Positions 38,749-52,078 of a stretch of DNA of 64,000 nucleotides are shown one piece after another. The notes below the pieces were generated by a model, which was not told where the DNA came from, made no database searches, and saw only the letters and a list, made by a program, of their open reading frames with translations. Made by a program: the position numbers and the translations under genes. The stretch lies in the NCBI RefSeq assembly GCF_034702125.1, contig NC_085871.1:33853248-33917247 (forward strand), written 5' to 3'. The stretch's first letter is position 1. Every line of letters begins with the position of its first letter. The DNA comes from Engraulis encrasicolus. Its lineage: Eukaryota > Chordata > Actinopteri > Clupeiformes > Engraulidae.

Positions 38749-38782
38749 CCAGATGAATGTTCGTGGAGCAACATTCATCTGG
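38749..38782. other. perfect 13-bp hairpin
   Basis: CCAGATGAATGTT, loop CGTGGAGC, AACATTCATCTGG. The arms match perfectly. Confidence 0.7.
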
Positions 38783-39143
38783 CGAGAATCAGGTTATCCC
38801 TCTGACGTCCAAAATAAACACTCTGATATTGGAACAGGTTGAATGTTGCCATAGGAGAGCATACAAAGCACTGCATCCTGTAACAGTAATTCAAGTAACT
38901 GGTTTATCGGCCTACTATAGTTTAAATAGTCTATCTATAAGGGGTGGCGGATTATCCAGTCAGTGCTAGCAAAAAAATCCAATGCTGAGGTTATTTATTC
39001 CCCACCCTCAAGAGGCTTTGTGACCCCGCCTCAGCATCGTAAGGAACATCCATAAGCAAGGAGCCAGGGGAAAACATGCAAGGGATTAAGAGGAAGATGA
39101 ATAGGATCATGGATTCACCACACCACAACCGATTCAACACAGC

Positions 39144-39254
39144 CAGGCCCATCGATAGGAGGGGGGACAAACGGTTAGTTGTCCAGGGCCCAGAGAAAGG
39201 GGGGGATTCTGAATATTTGACACCTGGGCCCAGTCAAAGCCGTCAGCAGCCCTG
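39144..39254. mobile_element. short hAT-like MITE
   Basis: A 111-bp element from CAGGCCCATCGATAGG to GTCAGCAGCCCTG. The flanks are AACACAGC (39136-39143) and AACACAAC (39255-39262), an 8-bp duplication with one mismatch. Confidence 0.65.
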
Positions 39255-39920
39255 AACACAACACAGCAGCAATATCATTTTTCACGCCGAGCCCAAACTC
39301 ATTCAACTGACAGCTGTTGCGTTGTGCTAGATGGATGTCATGTCACGATGAGGACATGGGTGCCCATGTGTGAATCATGAGAAATGGACTTGTACAATGA
39401 AGCAGCTAAGGTGGAAAATGATATAATTGTGCATACTGCCATGGATTAAATAGGTTGGAGTGTCCAAAATAACACTAGGTATGGAGGTCAAGTGACAATC
39501 TGCACATCTTGAAGGCCAATGCAAAAGCAATAAACACGGACTTCAGTGGGAAGCTCTCTCCACTGTGTGGATATCCATGTTGTCTTAATGATATTGCACA
39601 TTATAGATACCGGTAGGCTACGTGGAAATTAGCTAACCTACTTTTGAGTATCAGCACTGAATTGGGTAACAATTTCTTTGAAGAAACAAGAATGACATGT
39701 CCGGAATATTAATGGCACATTATTGATGTCTGTAATGTGTCATCAATGGTTTTTGGAATGTGTATTTGTTATTGTTTGGGTCTCATGACATTCCAAGAAA
39801 AACAGAGATGTCAGAGACATCAAAAATGTGTCATTAATGTTCATGACATGTGTCGGTCATTCTTACAGCGTTTGCATAACCCCCTTATGTGCACCATGTC
39901 ATTGAAAGTGTTACCCAAAT

Positions 39921-40863
39921 TAGAGATGCACCGTATCCTGATTTTTAGGATCCTGCCGGATACCGGATCCACTGCTTAAGATCCTGCCGGATCCGGAACC
40001 GGATCCCGGATCCTACAAAAGGGTTGAAACACATAGCCAACACGCACACATGGGCCCTTTTATTACGTTGGCGCAAACTATTTTTAAGACTCATTGGCTT
40101 ACTGCCACACTGCCTTCAACGGATTTCCTGGTGAACCAGAAGCTATGTGTTGACGCCCAGGGGGCTGGGCTACACAAACCTTCTGGTGCACCTGTGATTC
40201 GCTCTCCTCCTCCGTTTACGAAATAAACGGGGCAGCTCGACGAATCAGGATCGTAGGGAGGGATTTCAGTGGGTATGACGTTTATCGAACGCAACACCCT
40301 CCCCCAGGGTAGTTCGGCTGTGCCCGCCCCCTCCCTGAATCACAACAGTAATGGCGGCGTGCGAGGAGTTAGCAATTTCAGCGGTGTTATCCAAAATACC
40401 TCAAGTTGATTTTCTAAAGGACGTTGTTCTGTTTTGGTTCCCGACCTGGCGGCGCTGACGTGACGACACGTCCTACGTCACAAAGCTTCAACGTGAGTGG
40501 TCGAAGTGTCATGTCATTCATATGAGGTTGCTCCAACCGCGTGCAAGCATCTTTTGACTAAACCCCGCCTGCGGAGACGCGTGAAAGGGCAGTGTGCCAG
40601 TTACTGGCAGGCTACTGGTTCATCAGGAAATTCAACGGAAGCTTCCAAAGGGCTTTCACTCCATACAGCGATTGGAGTTGTGAAAGACTGACTGAAAACC
40701 CTAGGCTACGTAAAAAGTAGAAATGCCACAGATCCTGATTTTTAGGTACAGTAACTGCCGGATACCAGATTCACTGCTTAAGATCCTGCCGGATCCGGAT
40801 AGTCTGAAAAACCCTATTATCCTGCCGGATCCGGAACCGGATCTTGGATCCTGTACATCTCTA
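39921..40863. mobile_element. 0.94-kb hAT element with perfect 8-bp duplication
   Basis: The termini TAGAGATGCACCG and TACATCTCTA are flanked by ACCCAAAT on both sides (39913-39920 and 40864-40871). Both sub-terminal regions are dense in GGATCC and CCGGATCCGG palindromes and share TAAGATCCTGCCGGATCCGG. The middle (40200-40620) is CpG-rich and contains an ATG-led 35-codon reading frame at 40351-40458. No transposase is present. Confidence 0.85.
40351..40458 (+). other. short ATG-led frame inside the hAT (unrecognised)
   Basis: Thirty-five codons beginning MAACEELAISAVLSK in a CpG-rich context (AACAGTAATGGCGGCG). It resembles a vertebrate first exon in style but I cannot name it. It may be a captured gene fragment or chance. 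Confidence 0.25.
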
Positions 40864-41065
40864 ACCCAAATGCATTGTATTGACATGCTCTCTCTCCCCC
40901 ATCTCACCTTTTCTCCATACTGACCTAATTCTCTCATGCAAATCAATACCAGGATGGGTGGATGACAAGCCGAAATGGACGGAGGTACAGCAGGACAGGT
41001 ATTGATATGCTGGATCAAATGTAACTGCCTAACAGCCTACTTTGCTTTGACGCATGTAGCAGGTT

Positions 41066-41480
41066 GTGTTTTTCCCTTCTGCTGTGTTCAGTGACGAGAC
41101 ACCATGGGGCGTCAATGTCTTTGAGTGTAAGGCTGAATGTGGAGGCATGGATAGATTTTTTTGCGGGGGTCCATCATCGTCACGATGCCATGATTCTCAA
41201 CACAACTACACCTCACTGATTCTTGAGAAAGTGGCTAAAACAGGTTGTAATCTTGAAAGAAAAAACAAAGTGAATTACAAAATAATATGGTATATCCTCG
41301 TAGACAAAGGTCTTGGCTTTTCAGAAATGCACAAGGCCAATCTCCCCATTTTCTATGTTTTTCAGAAATCAGGTTTTTCTCCGATCATACCTTGTTTTTT
41401 GTCAACACCGTCAGACACAATTAAAAGCAATAAAAAGTGTATTGATTTGGTTGCATATGTATCTGGAGTTTTTAAGTGAT
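41066..41480 (+). repeat. diverged outlying copy of the 45-47 kb repeat family
   Basis: This stretch is open for 138 codons. However, its first half (TCTTTGAGTGTAAGGCTGAA...GGGGTCCATCATCGTC) matches the tandem units at 46.6 and 46.8 kb, and its second half (GTCTTGGCTTTTCAGAAATG...GTCAACACCGTCAGACAC) matches 45330-45500. The copies elsewhere are not open, so I treat this as repeat, not gene. Confidence 0.6.
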
Positions 41481-43637
41481 TGTGTGTGTTTTTTGGTTCA
41501 CACATACGCCTTTAAATGTTGAAAATTCACTTTCATTCTATTTTAATACTGCTTCATGTGTTCTAATTAAAAAATATGTGCTGTCAGACAATGCTTACTT
41601 AATGCCTAAATAGATCAAACATTTTTTTGTAATTTCACAAATATTCGTGTAGGCTTAAATTTGCTTTTACTTTGATAATTCAACAACTCCAAAGGAAAAT
41701 TTTGTAAGCACATTCATTTAAAATGTCCAAAACTCCTTCTTACGGTGGTGACTTAAGAACTGACGGTGGTGACAGTAATCTGAAGGTAGTGAAAGAGACC
41801 TAATTATTACCTACATTTAACAAAATAAATAGCCCTCTCAAGTCAATGACATCTAGCATAAACACTTTATTTTTGTGTGTGCACAGTATGTTTGTGCATG
41901 TGTTTTTTCTTCATTTGTTAGATACTCTAGGAAGTAGGCCTAGATTATTGAAAATGTGGCATTAACAGGTTTTAACGTTCCAGGGGGCGCCCTCGCCCCC
42001 GTTTATGATCATATTTCATATTTCATATTTTGTGTATTGCACGAAATATAGTCACCCATCATACCAAATTAAAGCTTTCCCTTTCGTCTTTCCAGCCATA
42101 AGACTCATTTTTGACCCAAACACACACCCTGCATTCATTTCACTGTTTTATGAAGAAATTATGAAAAGTCATATTCGATAAAATTATGTAATCGCTTACC
42201 GCTGAAGACCTCGTAGCGTTATCAGATCGACCACGTCAATCAAACAAACCACCAGCCCCTTCCTTAGTCTTCATAGAACACACCCAGTGCAAAAGTTTTG
42301 GTAAATATCCTCACTTTATGTCCATCAAAGGCTTGAATTGGCAGCTGCATCTTGCAACATGGAAAAAACGCGACATTTTTTTGCCGTTGAGAAGCAAAAA
42401 TCCACCAGAAAGGATCTGTGTTCACACACTTCCTTGATATCTGCGTGCAACCACACTTTTCTTCTGTAGATTCAAGTACCGTTTGACCAATGACAGTGAA
42501 GTATGTGATGACTCATAGGCTTGAAAGCCAATCAGTGCTGACCATGCATAACTTTACTTCCTGCACTTAGGAGCCTGGTTTTCACATTTTTCTAGAAATA
42601 TCACATAAATGAAGCTATCAGTGTTGTAGTCAAGAATCTAAGGAACTCAGTGATATGTAGATTGTATGGGTTTTGACTGGAAATGTCACTAAAAAACCAG
42701 GGCGTAAACCGAGACGCGAGTTTTTTTCTCATCAGCTGTTGCGCACAGCTGTTTTCGCTACTATGCTACGCGCGTAAGCGCTCGGTTCCGTATTTGTTGT
42801 TTGGAGCAGAACGGCATCTAAACTCGAAGGGATATAAAGATTCACCCTTCTGGGTGTAATGGAAGAATGTACTGGACATGACAGTGATGAATCAGATGAA
42901 ATTCAGATGGATATATGACTGCTGCCTGTAACTAAGACGGATGTCGACCATTTCATAAACTCTTCAAGGGGTATGTTTTCCATCTTTATGTCTTCAGTAA
43001 ACTGTTCATGATGCTCTTAGACATTTGAAAACCCAACGGTTCTCAGTTATAGAAGGTGGCACATTGTTCCTCATAAGTGTATTTACATAAAAGGGTAGAT
43101 TTCGTTGTTTGTTTGTTTGTAGCCTACATGTAATGGAGGCTAACTAGCAGAGTTGACTAGGCTATGCGCTTAGTGTTATGAACGTAACGAGGGCATGGGG
43201 AGAGAAAGAAAGAGAAGGGGGTGAGATAGGGTGACCAGCTCCGTGAAAGGAAAGGAACAGATAGGGAGTGAGAGAACTGTCTGTGGAGACGTGTTGCATC
43301 GAGAGCATACTGTACACAGCCTTTGCAACCCTGTAGCTGTTTGTGCGCGCATATGCGCTACACGAAACTAGGACGCTAGGGAATGAAAACACCATGCTAT
43401 AAACCTTCACGATGCACTACACGTTCGCTGGTTGAGTGTTTGTATACTATGCCTTTAGTGTTATGAACGTAACAAGGGTGTGGGGAGAAAAAGAGAAAGT
43501 AACAAATAACAGGGAGTGAGACTGTCTGTGGAGTGTTGCGTCAAGAGCATACTGTACACAGACCTTGCTGTGACTAATTTGTGCACGTATGCCCCAGGGA
43601 AACTAATAGAGGAGTGACTGTCTAAAAGTTATGAATT
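41481..43637. other. intergenic, no gene supported
   Basis: AT-rich non-coding sequence with two TGACGGTGGTGAC motifs (41741-41773) and a CpG-richer part (42700-42990). A 19-codon frame at 42859-42918 encodes MEECTGHDSDESDEIQMDI. Its acidic Ser-Asp-Glu style is reminiscent of piggyBac-type N-termini, but it stops at once and is not enough for a call. 43140-43400 and 43432-43570 are a direct diverged duplication (TTAGTGTTATGAACGTAAC; GCATACTGTACACAG). Confidence 0.4.
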
Positions 43638-44160
<523 letters not shown>

Positions 44161-44174
44161 GCCAAGGTATACAT

Positions 44175-44387
44175 CCAGGTCACTCATAACTGTTGTTTTC
44201 AAACTTGGGACTGTGCCTCTAGTGACTGTTTTGTGCTCCTTCAGAGGAGAGGAGAGGAGGAGAGGAGAGGAGAGGAGAGGAGGAGGAGGAGGAGGAGGAG
44301 GAGGAGGAGGAGAGGAGGATTTCTATCCCATAGTGAGTAACAGAAAGAAAAACTATGTGTGGGAAGGTGCATAGAGAAGTGGTATGT

Positions 44388-44462
<75 letters not shown>

Positions 44463-44720
44463 GTGTGTGTTTGGCAGTGCGTAATCTGAGTTCAGGGTAA
44501 ATACACAGATTTGCGACCCACCCCCACCCCCCCGATCTGCGCCCCGAACACACAACACCCCCCAATCACCCCCCACCCCCACCACACACACACACACACA
44601 CACACACCTCTGTCAGCCTGTCATGGGCTATATGCATATAAAAGTCACTTACAATAATGACAGAAATGTGTAGATATCTAGAGTACAAAAATCGATATTG
44701 AATGTATTTTCCCCCTCCTT
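44175..44720 (+). repeat. tandem duplication, unit 2, core inverted
   Basis: Shares CAGGTCACTCATAAC, GAGGAGGATTTCTAT.CCATAG, GGAAGGTGCATAGAG and GCATATAAAAGTCACTTACA with unit 1 at an offset of about 537 bp. The sequence between the TG and CA arms (about 44475-44515) is the reverse complement of the unit 1 spacer. It also contains an (AGG)n tract at 44245-44315. Confidence 0.85.
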
Positions 44721-45329
44721 TGCCTTTTTAGTCAGGGTTTTCAGAAAATCAGGGTTTTGAGAGTATTCTAACAGTACAATCTAATTCTCTAAAGTGTAAC
44801 CTTTCCAAAGATATGTAATTTTTTTATCGGTGATGTTGCATTTACAAGTAATGGCATATTTTCCATCATCATACCTATACGTCTCCAAAAGTGTCCATTT
44901 GGAGACTCCAAATGGTACCTTGCAAAAACGCCTAGGCATACCCACATATAAAATGGTGTAGAGAGCCCACCTTTTGAGATTTTGTTTTGAAATTTGAAAT
45001 GTAAGTTCTTAGGACTTGTTGCCTTTGTTTCATTCTGTCTGTAACCCCTTACCTCACAGTAAAGGGTATGTTTCATAGATGTACATTTTATTTATTCTAG
45101 GCGAGGGTCAAAAATTATCAAAAGTTACAATAATTACTTAATCTACAGATTTCACCAGAAGAATTTACAGTGGATCTGACTATATGTAAAGAAACTAGAG
45201 AATGTCTGCTTTACAAAAGTGGTCTTATTTTGTCCATAGCACAAAGGGCTGGGGTACAGTTACAACTTCAATTTGGGTACGCCTTTTCAGGCGTTTTTCA
45301 GGCAAATCGCCAGGAATGTTAAGGGGTTA

Positions 45330-46160
45330 AGTTGTTCAAATCCAAAATATAAAGGTGTATTATCATAGATGAACGTCTTGGCTGTGCAGTGAATGTATTC
45401 GCCAAGCTCCCCATGTTTTACATTTTTCATAAAATGGGCTCTTTCTTGGTTTTGTCACCAGCGTCAGACAGAATTAGAAGTAAAAAAATAAGTTTACTGT
45501 ATTTAAGTGAATTACTTTTACAATTCAACATAATTGTAGATACTTATTGGAAGCATATTCTTAAAACTTGTCAAAAACATGTAAAACACATGCTTTTTTG
45601 TGAACTACATCAGATGTCACCACCGTCAGATTTTGTGACAAAAAACCCTCCAAATGCATCTCAGTGGAGGCTGGAGTATAAGTTTGGGTCACAATTATTA
45701 CTAACATGTCTGGTAATGTTTCATTAACCAGCACAATTTAGTAAAATATGGAACAAGATGATGAGCGGAACAAAATCTGACGGTGGTGACATCTGACGGT
45801 GTGAGACAAAAAAACACTCTTTTACATATTGTGCATTTTTTGCTCACATTAGCCACTTCGTTTTCGCTCTGTTTCGTAGGGGCTTCATGCCGCTTCTGAA
45901 AAAGTATATATAATTAACATTAATGTAACATAAAACTATTAAAACCCCCGACGGTGTTGACAGTTTATGGTTGGGACAGTACCAGTGTCCAAACAAATTA
46001 TCAAATTGAGGAGAAATTAGTAAACTTACAGGAGCTTCAGTGATGGTGAAGTATTCAGTAGAGCTAAAGGTTTGAAAAGGGGTCCTAAGTAATGACAATG
46101 ACCTTGCGCATACCTGATTTTATTGTCTTTTAAAAAAAATCTGACGGTGGTGACTAATAT
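45330..46160. repeat. TGACGGTGGTGAC-motif region
   Basis: Contains copies of a 13-bp motif TGACGGTGGTGAC on both strands: plus at 45778, 45794 (shortened), 45949 (one change) and 46142; minus at 45454 and 45616. Further copies lie at 41401 (minus), 41741 and 41761 (plus). The first 170 bp match 41310-41470. No gene recognised. Confidence 0.6.
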
Positions 46161-46540
46161 GCTGGACACACTTTGAGCAATCGTAAATGTTGCTTTACAC
46201 GCACTATGACTATGTGCATATCTGCAGAACCACTTCAATATGGACTTTCACATCATGGTGATATTATTCAATAATATCAGTGATTTTTACATTTTAAGTC
46301 AATTGAAATGATGATGTCTGTCCTTGGGACAGCTGTTTTTACAGGGTGTGGGCAGGTTTATAGCCATGAAAAGTAATAAAATTACACTTAAATATTTCAA
46401 ACGACTGTACATTTATGTAACAGACCCCTGGGTCTTTACCTGGATTCATTTTGTTCATGAAAATGTAGTTTATTTTCAACAGAATTGGCAGTTTATTGCT
46501 GAGACATGTTTTAGCCGCTTTCTCAAGAATCAGTGACCTA

Positions 46541-46975
46541 CAGAAGGGTAGGGATATCTATATTTAGCCAAGAAGGTCCACCACCCTTCGGTTCGAGGCA
46601 GCATGCAGATGTCTTTGAGTATCTTTGAGTGTGAGGCGGAACATGGATGCATGCAGTAGATTTTTCTCAATGGGGTCCATTATCATCGCTATGCCATGAT
46701 TATCAGCCCAACTAGTGTAGGCACTTTACAGAAGGGTAGGGATAGGCCTATCTATATTTGGCCAGGAAGGTCCACCACCCTTAGGTTCAATGATGAGACA
46801 GCATGGGATGTCTTTGAGTGTCTTTGAGTGTGGGGCTGAATGTGGAGGCATCATGGGTAGCTTTTTTCACTGGGGTCCATCATCGTTGCCATGGCATGTT
46901 TCTCAGCTTGCCTCCACAGAGGGGTAGGGGAACCTATATTTAGGCAGGAAGGTCTGCCACCCTCCCCGTACTGTA
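46541..46975 (+). repeat. tandem repeat of about 190 bp, 2.3 units
   Basis: Units start ACAGAAGGGTAGGGATA at 46541, 46733 and (diverged) 46918. Each has GAAGGTCCACCACCCTT, TCTTTGAGTGT, and GGGGTCCAT.ATCGT.GC.ATG. The third is cut off by the CT run at 47037. Confidence 0.75.
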
Positions 46976-47035
46976 AACCCCTCTCCTTCAACCTCTATGT
47001 TCTCCAACTGTTCCTTGCATATGCTTCTCTGCAGG

Positions 47036-47036
<1 letters not shown>

Positions 47037-47114
<78 letters not shown>

Positions 47115-47115
47115 T
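47037..47115. repeat. (CT)n microsatellite
   Basis: About 75 bp of CT. Confidence 0.95.
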
Positions 47116-47561
47116 CCGGCAATCAATTTTAAATAACACCTACAGGGACTAGTGCAGCGCGGCAAAGCACAATGGCCGTAGGCAAGACCATCAGTGCACC
47201 CGGCCCCCCCACCCCCACCCCTCCCACCCTCCAAACCCCCTCTGCCCACCCACCTTCCTATTTATAACATCTGTCTAAGACATAATGGACAGTGTTACCA
47301 GCCAACATATGATACAGACAATCGGCACCAGCAAATCAGCATCTGGAGGCATTTGTCAAGGAGATATCATGGTTAAATTTATGCTGGATGTATGCTAATC
47401 CAAATAATATTCAAAATCTAAATATTCTTTCATTTGAATGAAAATTTTTGCACCCAAACAAACTCAGACGAGGTAGATGGAGACTGAATATCTTCATTCT
47501 TCATGATGAGGTTTTTCATGATGAAATGGAGGTAACATGATTGAATTTTGTGCTGGATCGT

Positions 47562-47978
47562 GTGTGTGCGTGTGTGCGTGTGTGTGTGTGTGTGTGCGTG
47601 CGCGCGCGCGCGCGTGTGTGTGTGCATGTGCGTGTGTGTGTGTGCGTGTGCGTGTGCGTGTATGAAATAAATATATAATAAATAAATGAATAAATAAATA
47701 ATGCTGAAGAATGATCTGGTGCTAGCAGGGGAGGGTATAGAGTGCAGAAACGAGAGGGCAACATGGTAATGTACAGCAGGGATCCAGCTGTGTGATCCGG
47801 GCTGGCTCAGCGAGAGGCAGTCGTGAGATGTGCAGGGAGGAAAACTGGGCAGATTTTCTCCCTCCGGGAAACATAGGGGGTCAGAACAACTCTCTTTGCT
47901 CGATCGCAGCTCTGTTTGACATGCATCTCACACACATGCATGAATGCACACACACACACGCACACACCCCCACCAGCC

Positions 47979-48074
<96 letters not shown>

Positions 48075-48220
48075 TAAACAACCACATCTTCTTAATTCAC
48101 CTATTCCCGTTATGCATGGCCATCCATGACCCCTCTCTCTCACACACACAAACACAAACACACACACACAAACACACACACGCACACACACGCACACGCA
48201 CACGCACACACACACACACC
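47562..48220. repeat. TG/CG array and (CA)n arrays
   Basis: TG with a CGCGCGCGCGCGCG core at 47596-47614 (Z-DNA prone), then a CA run of about 90 bp at 47982-48072 and CA/AACACA variants to 48220. The two are in opposite orientation. Confidence 0.9.
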
Positions 48221-48811
48221 TTCTCCATTCACCTTCCCCGTTGTCCATTGTTGTGGTTCAGTTCAGGTGTGCATATCCACCTTGTAGTTATTATTCATTT
48301 TCCACTGAGGTTATTTTTCCTTGGCTGTTTTCTGCATGTCTTTTCTGCCATCATGGTCACAGCTACAACCTTGACAGCTCCATAATATTGAATACATTTT
48401 GCAAGAACCATGAAAGTTTTACAAACTGTTATTTTGTAGGCCTATGTCTTGCCTAACAAAGCATGGCCTTTCCCAGTGTCATGAATTCTATTGGAAAGAG
48501 GAGAAAAGAGAGAGTTGGAAGTTTTAAATGTAGGATTTGCACTATGTAGGATTTTGGCCAGAATAGGTAGGCTACTGGTGCTCATTGAAATTGTGCTGTC
48601 TATTGCCAAATCTGATCATCATTTACTGATGGGTAGGTTGTCTGGCAACAAGAATGATCTCCTCCCGGAAAATTAAACACAGATGTGATGTGGTGGGAAA
48701 TATGAATTGACAATTGACAGGAGCCTAACGGATGGCAAGTCCGGGTTAGGGCGACAGGGAACAGGCAAAACTAAAAAAAACCAATTATGAATAAATACAT
48801 AATAAATAAAT

Positions 48812-48820
<9 letters not shown>

Positions 48821-48853
<33 letters not shown>
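48821..48853. repeat. (TA)n microsatellite
   Basis: About 33 bp of TA in an AT-rich stretch. Confidence 0.9.
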
Positions 48854-48854
<1 letters not shown>

Positions 48855-48897
48855 GAATAAATAATAATTATAAATAAATAGATATAAATAATATTTT

Positions 48898-49068
48898 TTT
48901 AGGGCTTTTTTGGGTTTATTTCTGACCGAATAGTGGAAGAGAGTCAGGAAATGAGTGTAGAGAAAGAGACGGGGAACAATTGGCAAATGACCCCGGGCCG
49001 GAATCAAACCCGCGTCGCCATGCAGTGCAGCAACCCAGTGCCCCACCATCAGACCACGAAAGGGCCAA
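48898..49068 (-). mobile_element. tRNA-derived SINE
   Basis: On the minus strand: GGCCCTTTCGTGGTCTGATG head, B box GGTTTGATTCC (plus 49000-49010), CATTTGCCAATTGTTCCCCG body and a T/A-rich tail. Family of 28443. Confidence 0.7.
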
Positions 49069-49084
49069 AATTGTCCATTTATTA

Positions 49085-49250
49085 AAAAGTGTTTTAGTGT
49101 CTTTATTTGACAGAGCGAGCAAGGCGTAGACAGGAAATGATGGGCAGAGAATGATTGGGTAGGGTTGGGAAATGACTCAGGCCAGAATCGAACCTGGGTC
49201 CCCATGAGCAATAGGTAGGCCTATGGGTCTTACCACAGTGCACCACCGCA
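49085..49250 (-). mobile_element. tRNA-derived SINE, adjacent copy
   Basis: On the minus strand: GGTGCACTGTGGTAAGACCC head, B box GGTTCGATTCT (plus 49184-49194), CATTTCCCAACCCTACCC body. It lies head to tail with the SINE at 48898. Confidence 0.7.
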
Positions 49251-49484
49251 CTCCCGCAACAGTCTATTACATTACTTCTTGATTGCTTTAATGCCGTTTC
49301 TTGAAAGTGAGTCAGACAAAGTTCTCAATGTCACTATTTCAGCAGAGAAAAAGCCACATTGTGCACATGTGTGTGCACTGTGCATTGGCACATTTTCCAC
49401 ATACCTGTATATAACACTGTTTTGCTAAACAGTGTATGCCATTTAAGTAGCAAACATGTAATTGTTTTAGTTCTTGTAACCATA

Positions 49485-50858
49485 TGTAACCGGGGGTCCT
49501 AAAGGGTCCTGGCAAAGTGTGTGTTTTTAACGACTACGCCACTGGTGGCCTTTCACCACCAGATATACTTGTAGAACAATGGTTCTTAGACCAGGTTTAA
49601 CACAAGAGGGTTTCCCGCACACAGATAAGTGAGTGAAAAGGCAGAGACGTGAGGTTCCAGTCAAAATAACAGTAAATATTTATTGAAACATAAACAAACA
49701 CAAAGAAACATAAACCTGCTGCTGATACAGAAAACAAAAGAAAATGTGGCACACAAGGGGTTAAATTCAGGGCCTGCCACCCAGACTAATGATTCTATTC
49801 ACTAACATTGGCAGTCTCACGGTTGGTTACTTTAACTAGGAGAGCGGGGCTGACACACTCAAATCACTGCACACGTGATCACAGCAAACACTAGGGTGCT
49901 CATTTACCACTACAAATATATGACATGCATCCTGTGACACTATAGATAGGCTATAGAAAGATCGAAAAGGCTAAGTGAGACCATCAACATGGGCTGAGTG
50001 AATTGACACTATGAAGGGTGGCAGTCAATACCCACCCAAGGGGGGGGGGGGGAGAACTGTACAGCAGCAGCAAACATCAAAAACAACAAACAAAAAGAAA
50101 TAGGGCAATAACTGGATTCACCTATGTAAAATCAAGCTAGGCAAAGCAGCAGTGGGGTTGCCCTGCTGAAACAAAAATCACCATTAGGCAGGCTAGCTGC
50201 ATAGTCAATGTGTTTGCATGTTTCTAAATGCTTGCACAATGATATTAAGAGGAGCATTCAATACACTAAAGGTTACACAATGTTAATCATAATCAGGATG
50301 GACATATTCACAGTTTATAATGTTTACACATACATATGAACAACTATACAATTGTGATTTACCTTCATTCTGCACAAGGCACAAACATGTCCCCTCGTCA
50401 CGCACAGCAGAGTGCTTTCAGAATCCTCCAGACCAAACCTTAGATTACAAACAGATCTTTAACAATACATTCCTCTACTACATGCTTACATGTATGGGCT
50501 TCAGACAACATTAAATCAAGTCAAAATACCTTCAGTAACCGCAGCGAGGACTGAAGCACACCGTGACAACTGACAACCCAGGCAGAGTGCATGCCCTCGG
50601 CTCCTCAGGACTAAACCTCTGGTAGCTACCACCTACCTACGAGCGTTTAGTGGCTGCAGAAGCGAACGCTTCCCATTAAAGCAGCGAGGACCGGCCGGGC
50701 AGCAGTGACAGAGCAGGGCTTGTGCCTGACCTGCCGGTCAGAGCACTTTTATGAATGACTGCTAATTGCTGTAAAGCAACAAACCTGCTACCTAGGGGGT
50801 GTGTCAACCAGAGGGGCAACTACGGTGGCCACGAGCAGCCAACAGGCTGCCGGTTACA
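49485..50858 (-). mobile_element. probable solo LTR (TG...CA, 4-bp duplication)
   Basis: A 1374-bp unit starting TGTAACCGG and ending CCGGTTACA, flanked by CATA on both sides (49481-49484 and 50859-50862). TG...CA ends plus a short duplication fit an LTR. On the minus strand CATAAAAGTG (about 50745) could be a TATA box and CAATAAAT near 49680 a poly(A) signal, so minus orientation is favoured. It is unrelated to the 380-bp LTRs of the provirus. A DNA transposon with 9-bp inverted ends is the alternative. There is no coding capacity. Confidence 0.5.
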
Positions 50859-51051
50859 CATACAGAAAAATCTATTCCTGACTTTTAGAAACTATAGTCA
50901 GTCGAATGAAAACACATTTGATTTTCCCTCTCAAATACCTGAAATTAGCAGTCAGCCTTCATACATAGTATCACATTATCAGCCAAAATCAGAACAAAGG
51001 AGAAAAAATAAATTGAATCGAAGCATCTTGACTCTTAATCAAATTCTTTGC

Positions 51052-51195
51052 AAGAGGCCCCAGCATTGACTGTTATATCGTGGACCTGGGTTCGATTCCC
51101 GACCGAGGTCATTTCCCAATCCTCCTCCATCTCTCTCTTCTTCTTGCTTCTTGTCACCATTTCACACTTCAAGTCTTTGTGTAAAGCCTGATTGC
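51052..51195 (+). mobile_element. tRNA-derived SINE fragment
   Basis: B box GGTTCGATTCC (51089-51099) followed by CCGACCGAGGTCATTTCCCA and a T/C-rich body, the plus-strand version of the same SINE family. Confidence 0.6.
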
Positions 51196-52047
51196 TGTCA
51201 CTGGACCTTCATCAAGCACTGTGAATCGCTGCCTATATGCAACAGAAACAAAAATGGCACTGGCATGAAGTTACTGTCATTGGCAACAGTGTAAAGCAAT
51301 AGAACATTTTACAGAAAATGGTGAGCACGTTTTGTATTTTTCTGGCACTTGTCTAATGATTGACTGGCAGTGTCCATAGTCCATATACTGTTATGCAATG
51401 TTGACTGAAGTTTGGCTTTGATGCACATGTTACCATGCTTTGGTACTGTTAGAGTCTTTTACACACCATATGTCGTATTTGGACAATCTGTGTCACTGGT
51501 TAGCCTGATGATTTAACAGTTATGAAAATGTGCTTTTTGGAGTGATAGCCACGTCAAAGTGATAAAGAAAAAAGTTGCTTAGTGCTTCTTTAAAGACAGA
51601 ACAACAACAGAACAAACCTCTATCAGATACCATTATCTGCCGTATGGAGTTAACAGGTCTTTCCCTTGGATGAAAAAAAGCCATTCCGGTTACCTTCCCA
51701 AATGGATGAATCTCATCTGATGACACAAAATGACAGCAATTAGTGACATGTAATTAGTGCCATTTCAACCGGACATGGCTAATCCATGAAAATAGGACTG
51801 ACGCGTGGATAGGTATTGTCAGATAGAGCAGCTCAGATGTATTTGCCAATTATCCATCCCTTCATTTCCTTCTCTCAAGTTATTTCTCTCTCTTTTCATC
51901 TCTTCTCTTCTCTCTCCTTCTTCTTCTATTTCTTTTGTTCCTCTCATGCCTTCCCCATCTTCCTTCGGTTTGCCTCTCTGATCAATGCTTCTGATTATTC
52001 TGAAAAGGTATAATACTGCTTCATTGTGTTCATCAGGATATGAGATA

Positions 52048-52078
<31 letters not shown>

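Noticed and set aside
41066..41479. 138-codon ORF as a host gene
   Set aside because: Its sequence is shared with non-open repeat copies at 45.3 and 46.6-46.9 kb.
42859..42918. piggyBac transposase N-terminus
   Set aside because: Only 19 codons with an acidic Ser-Asp-Glu style; no transposase core or bounded TTAA element around it.
46541..46975. CRISPR-like or satellite array
   Set aside because: The units are long, adjoining and few, without short spacers, in a vertebrate genome.
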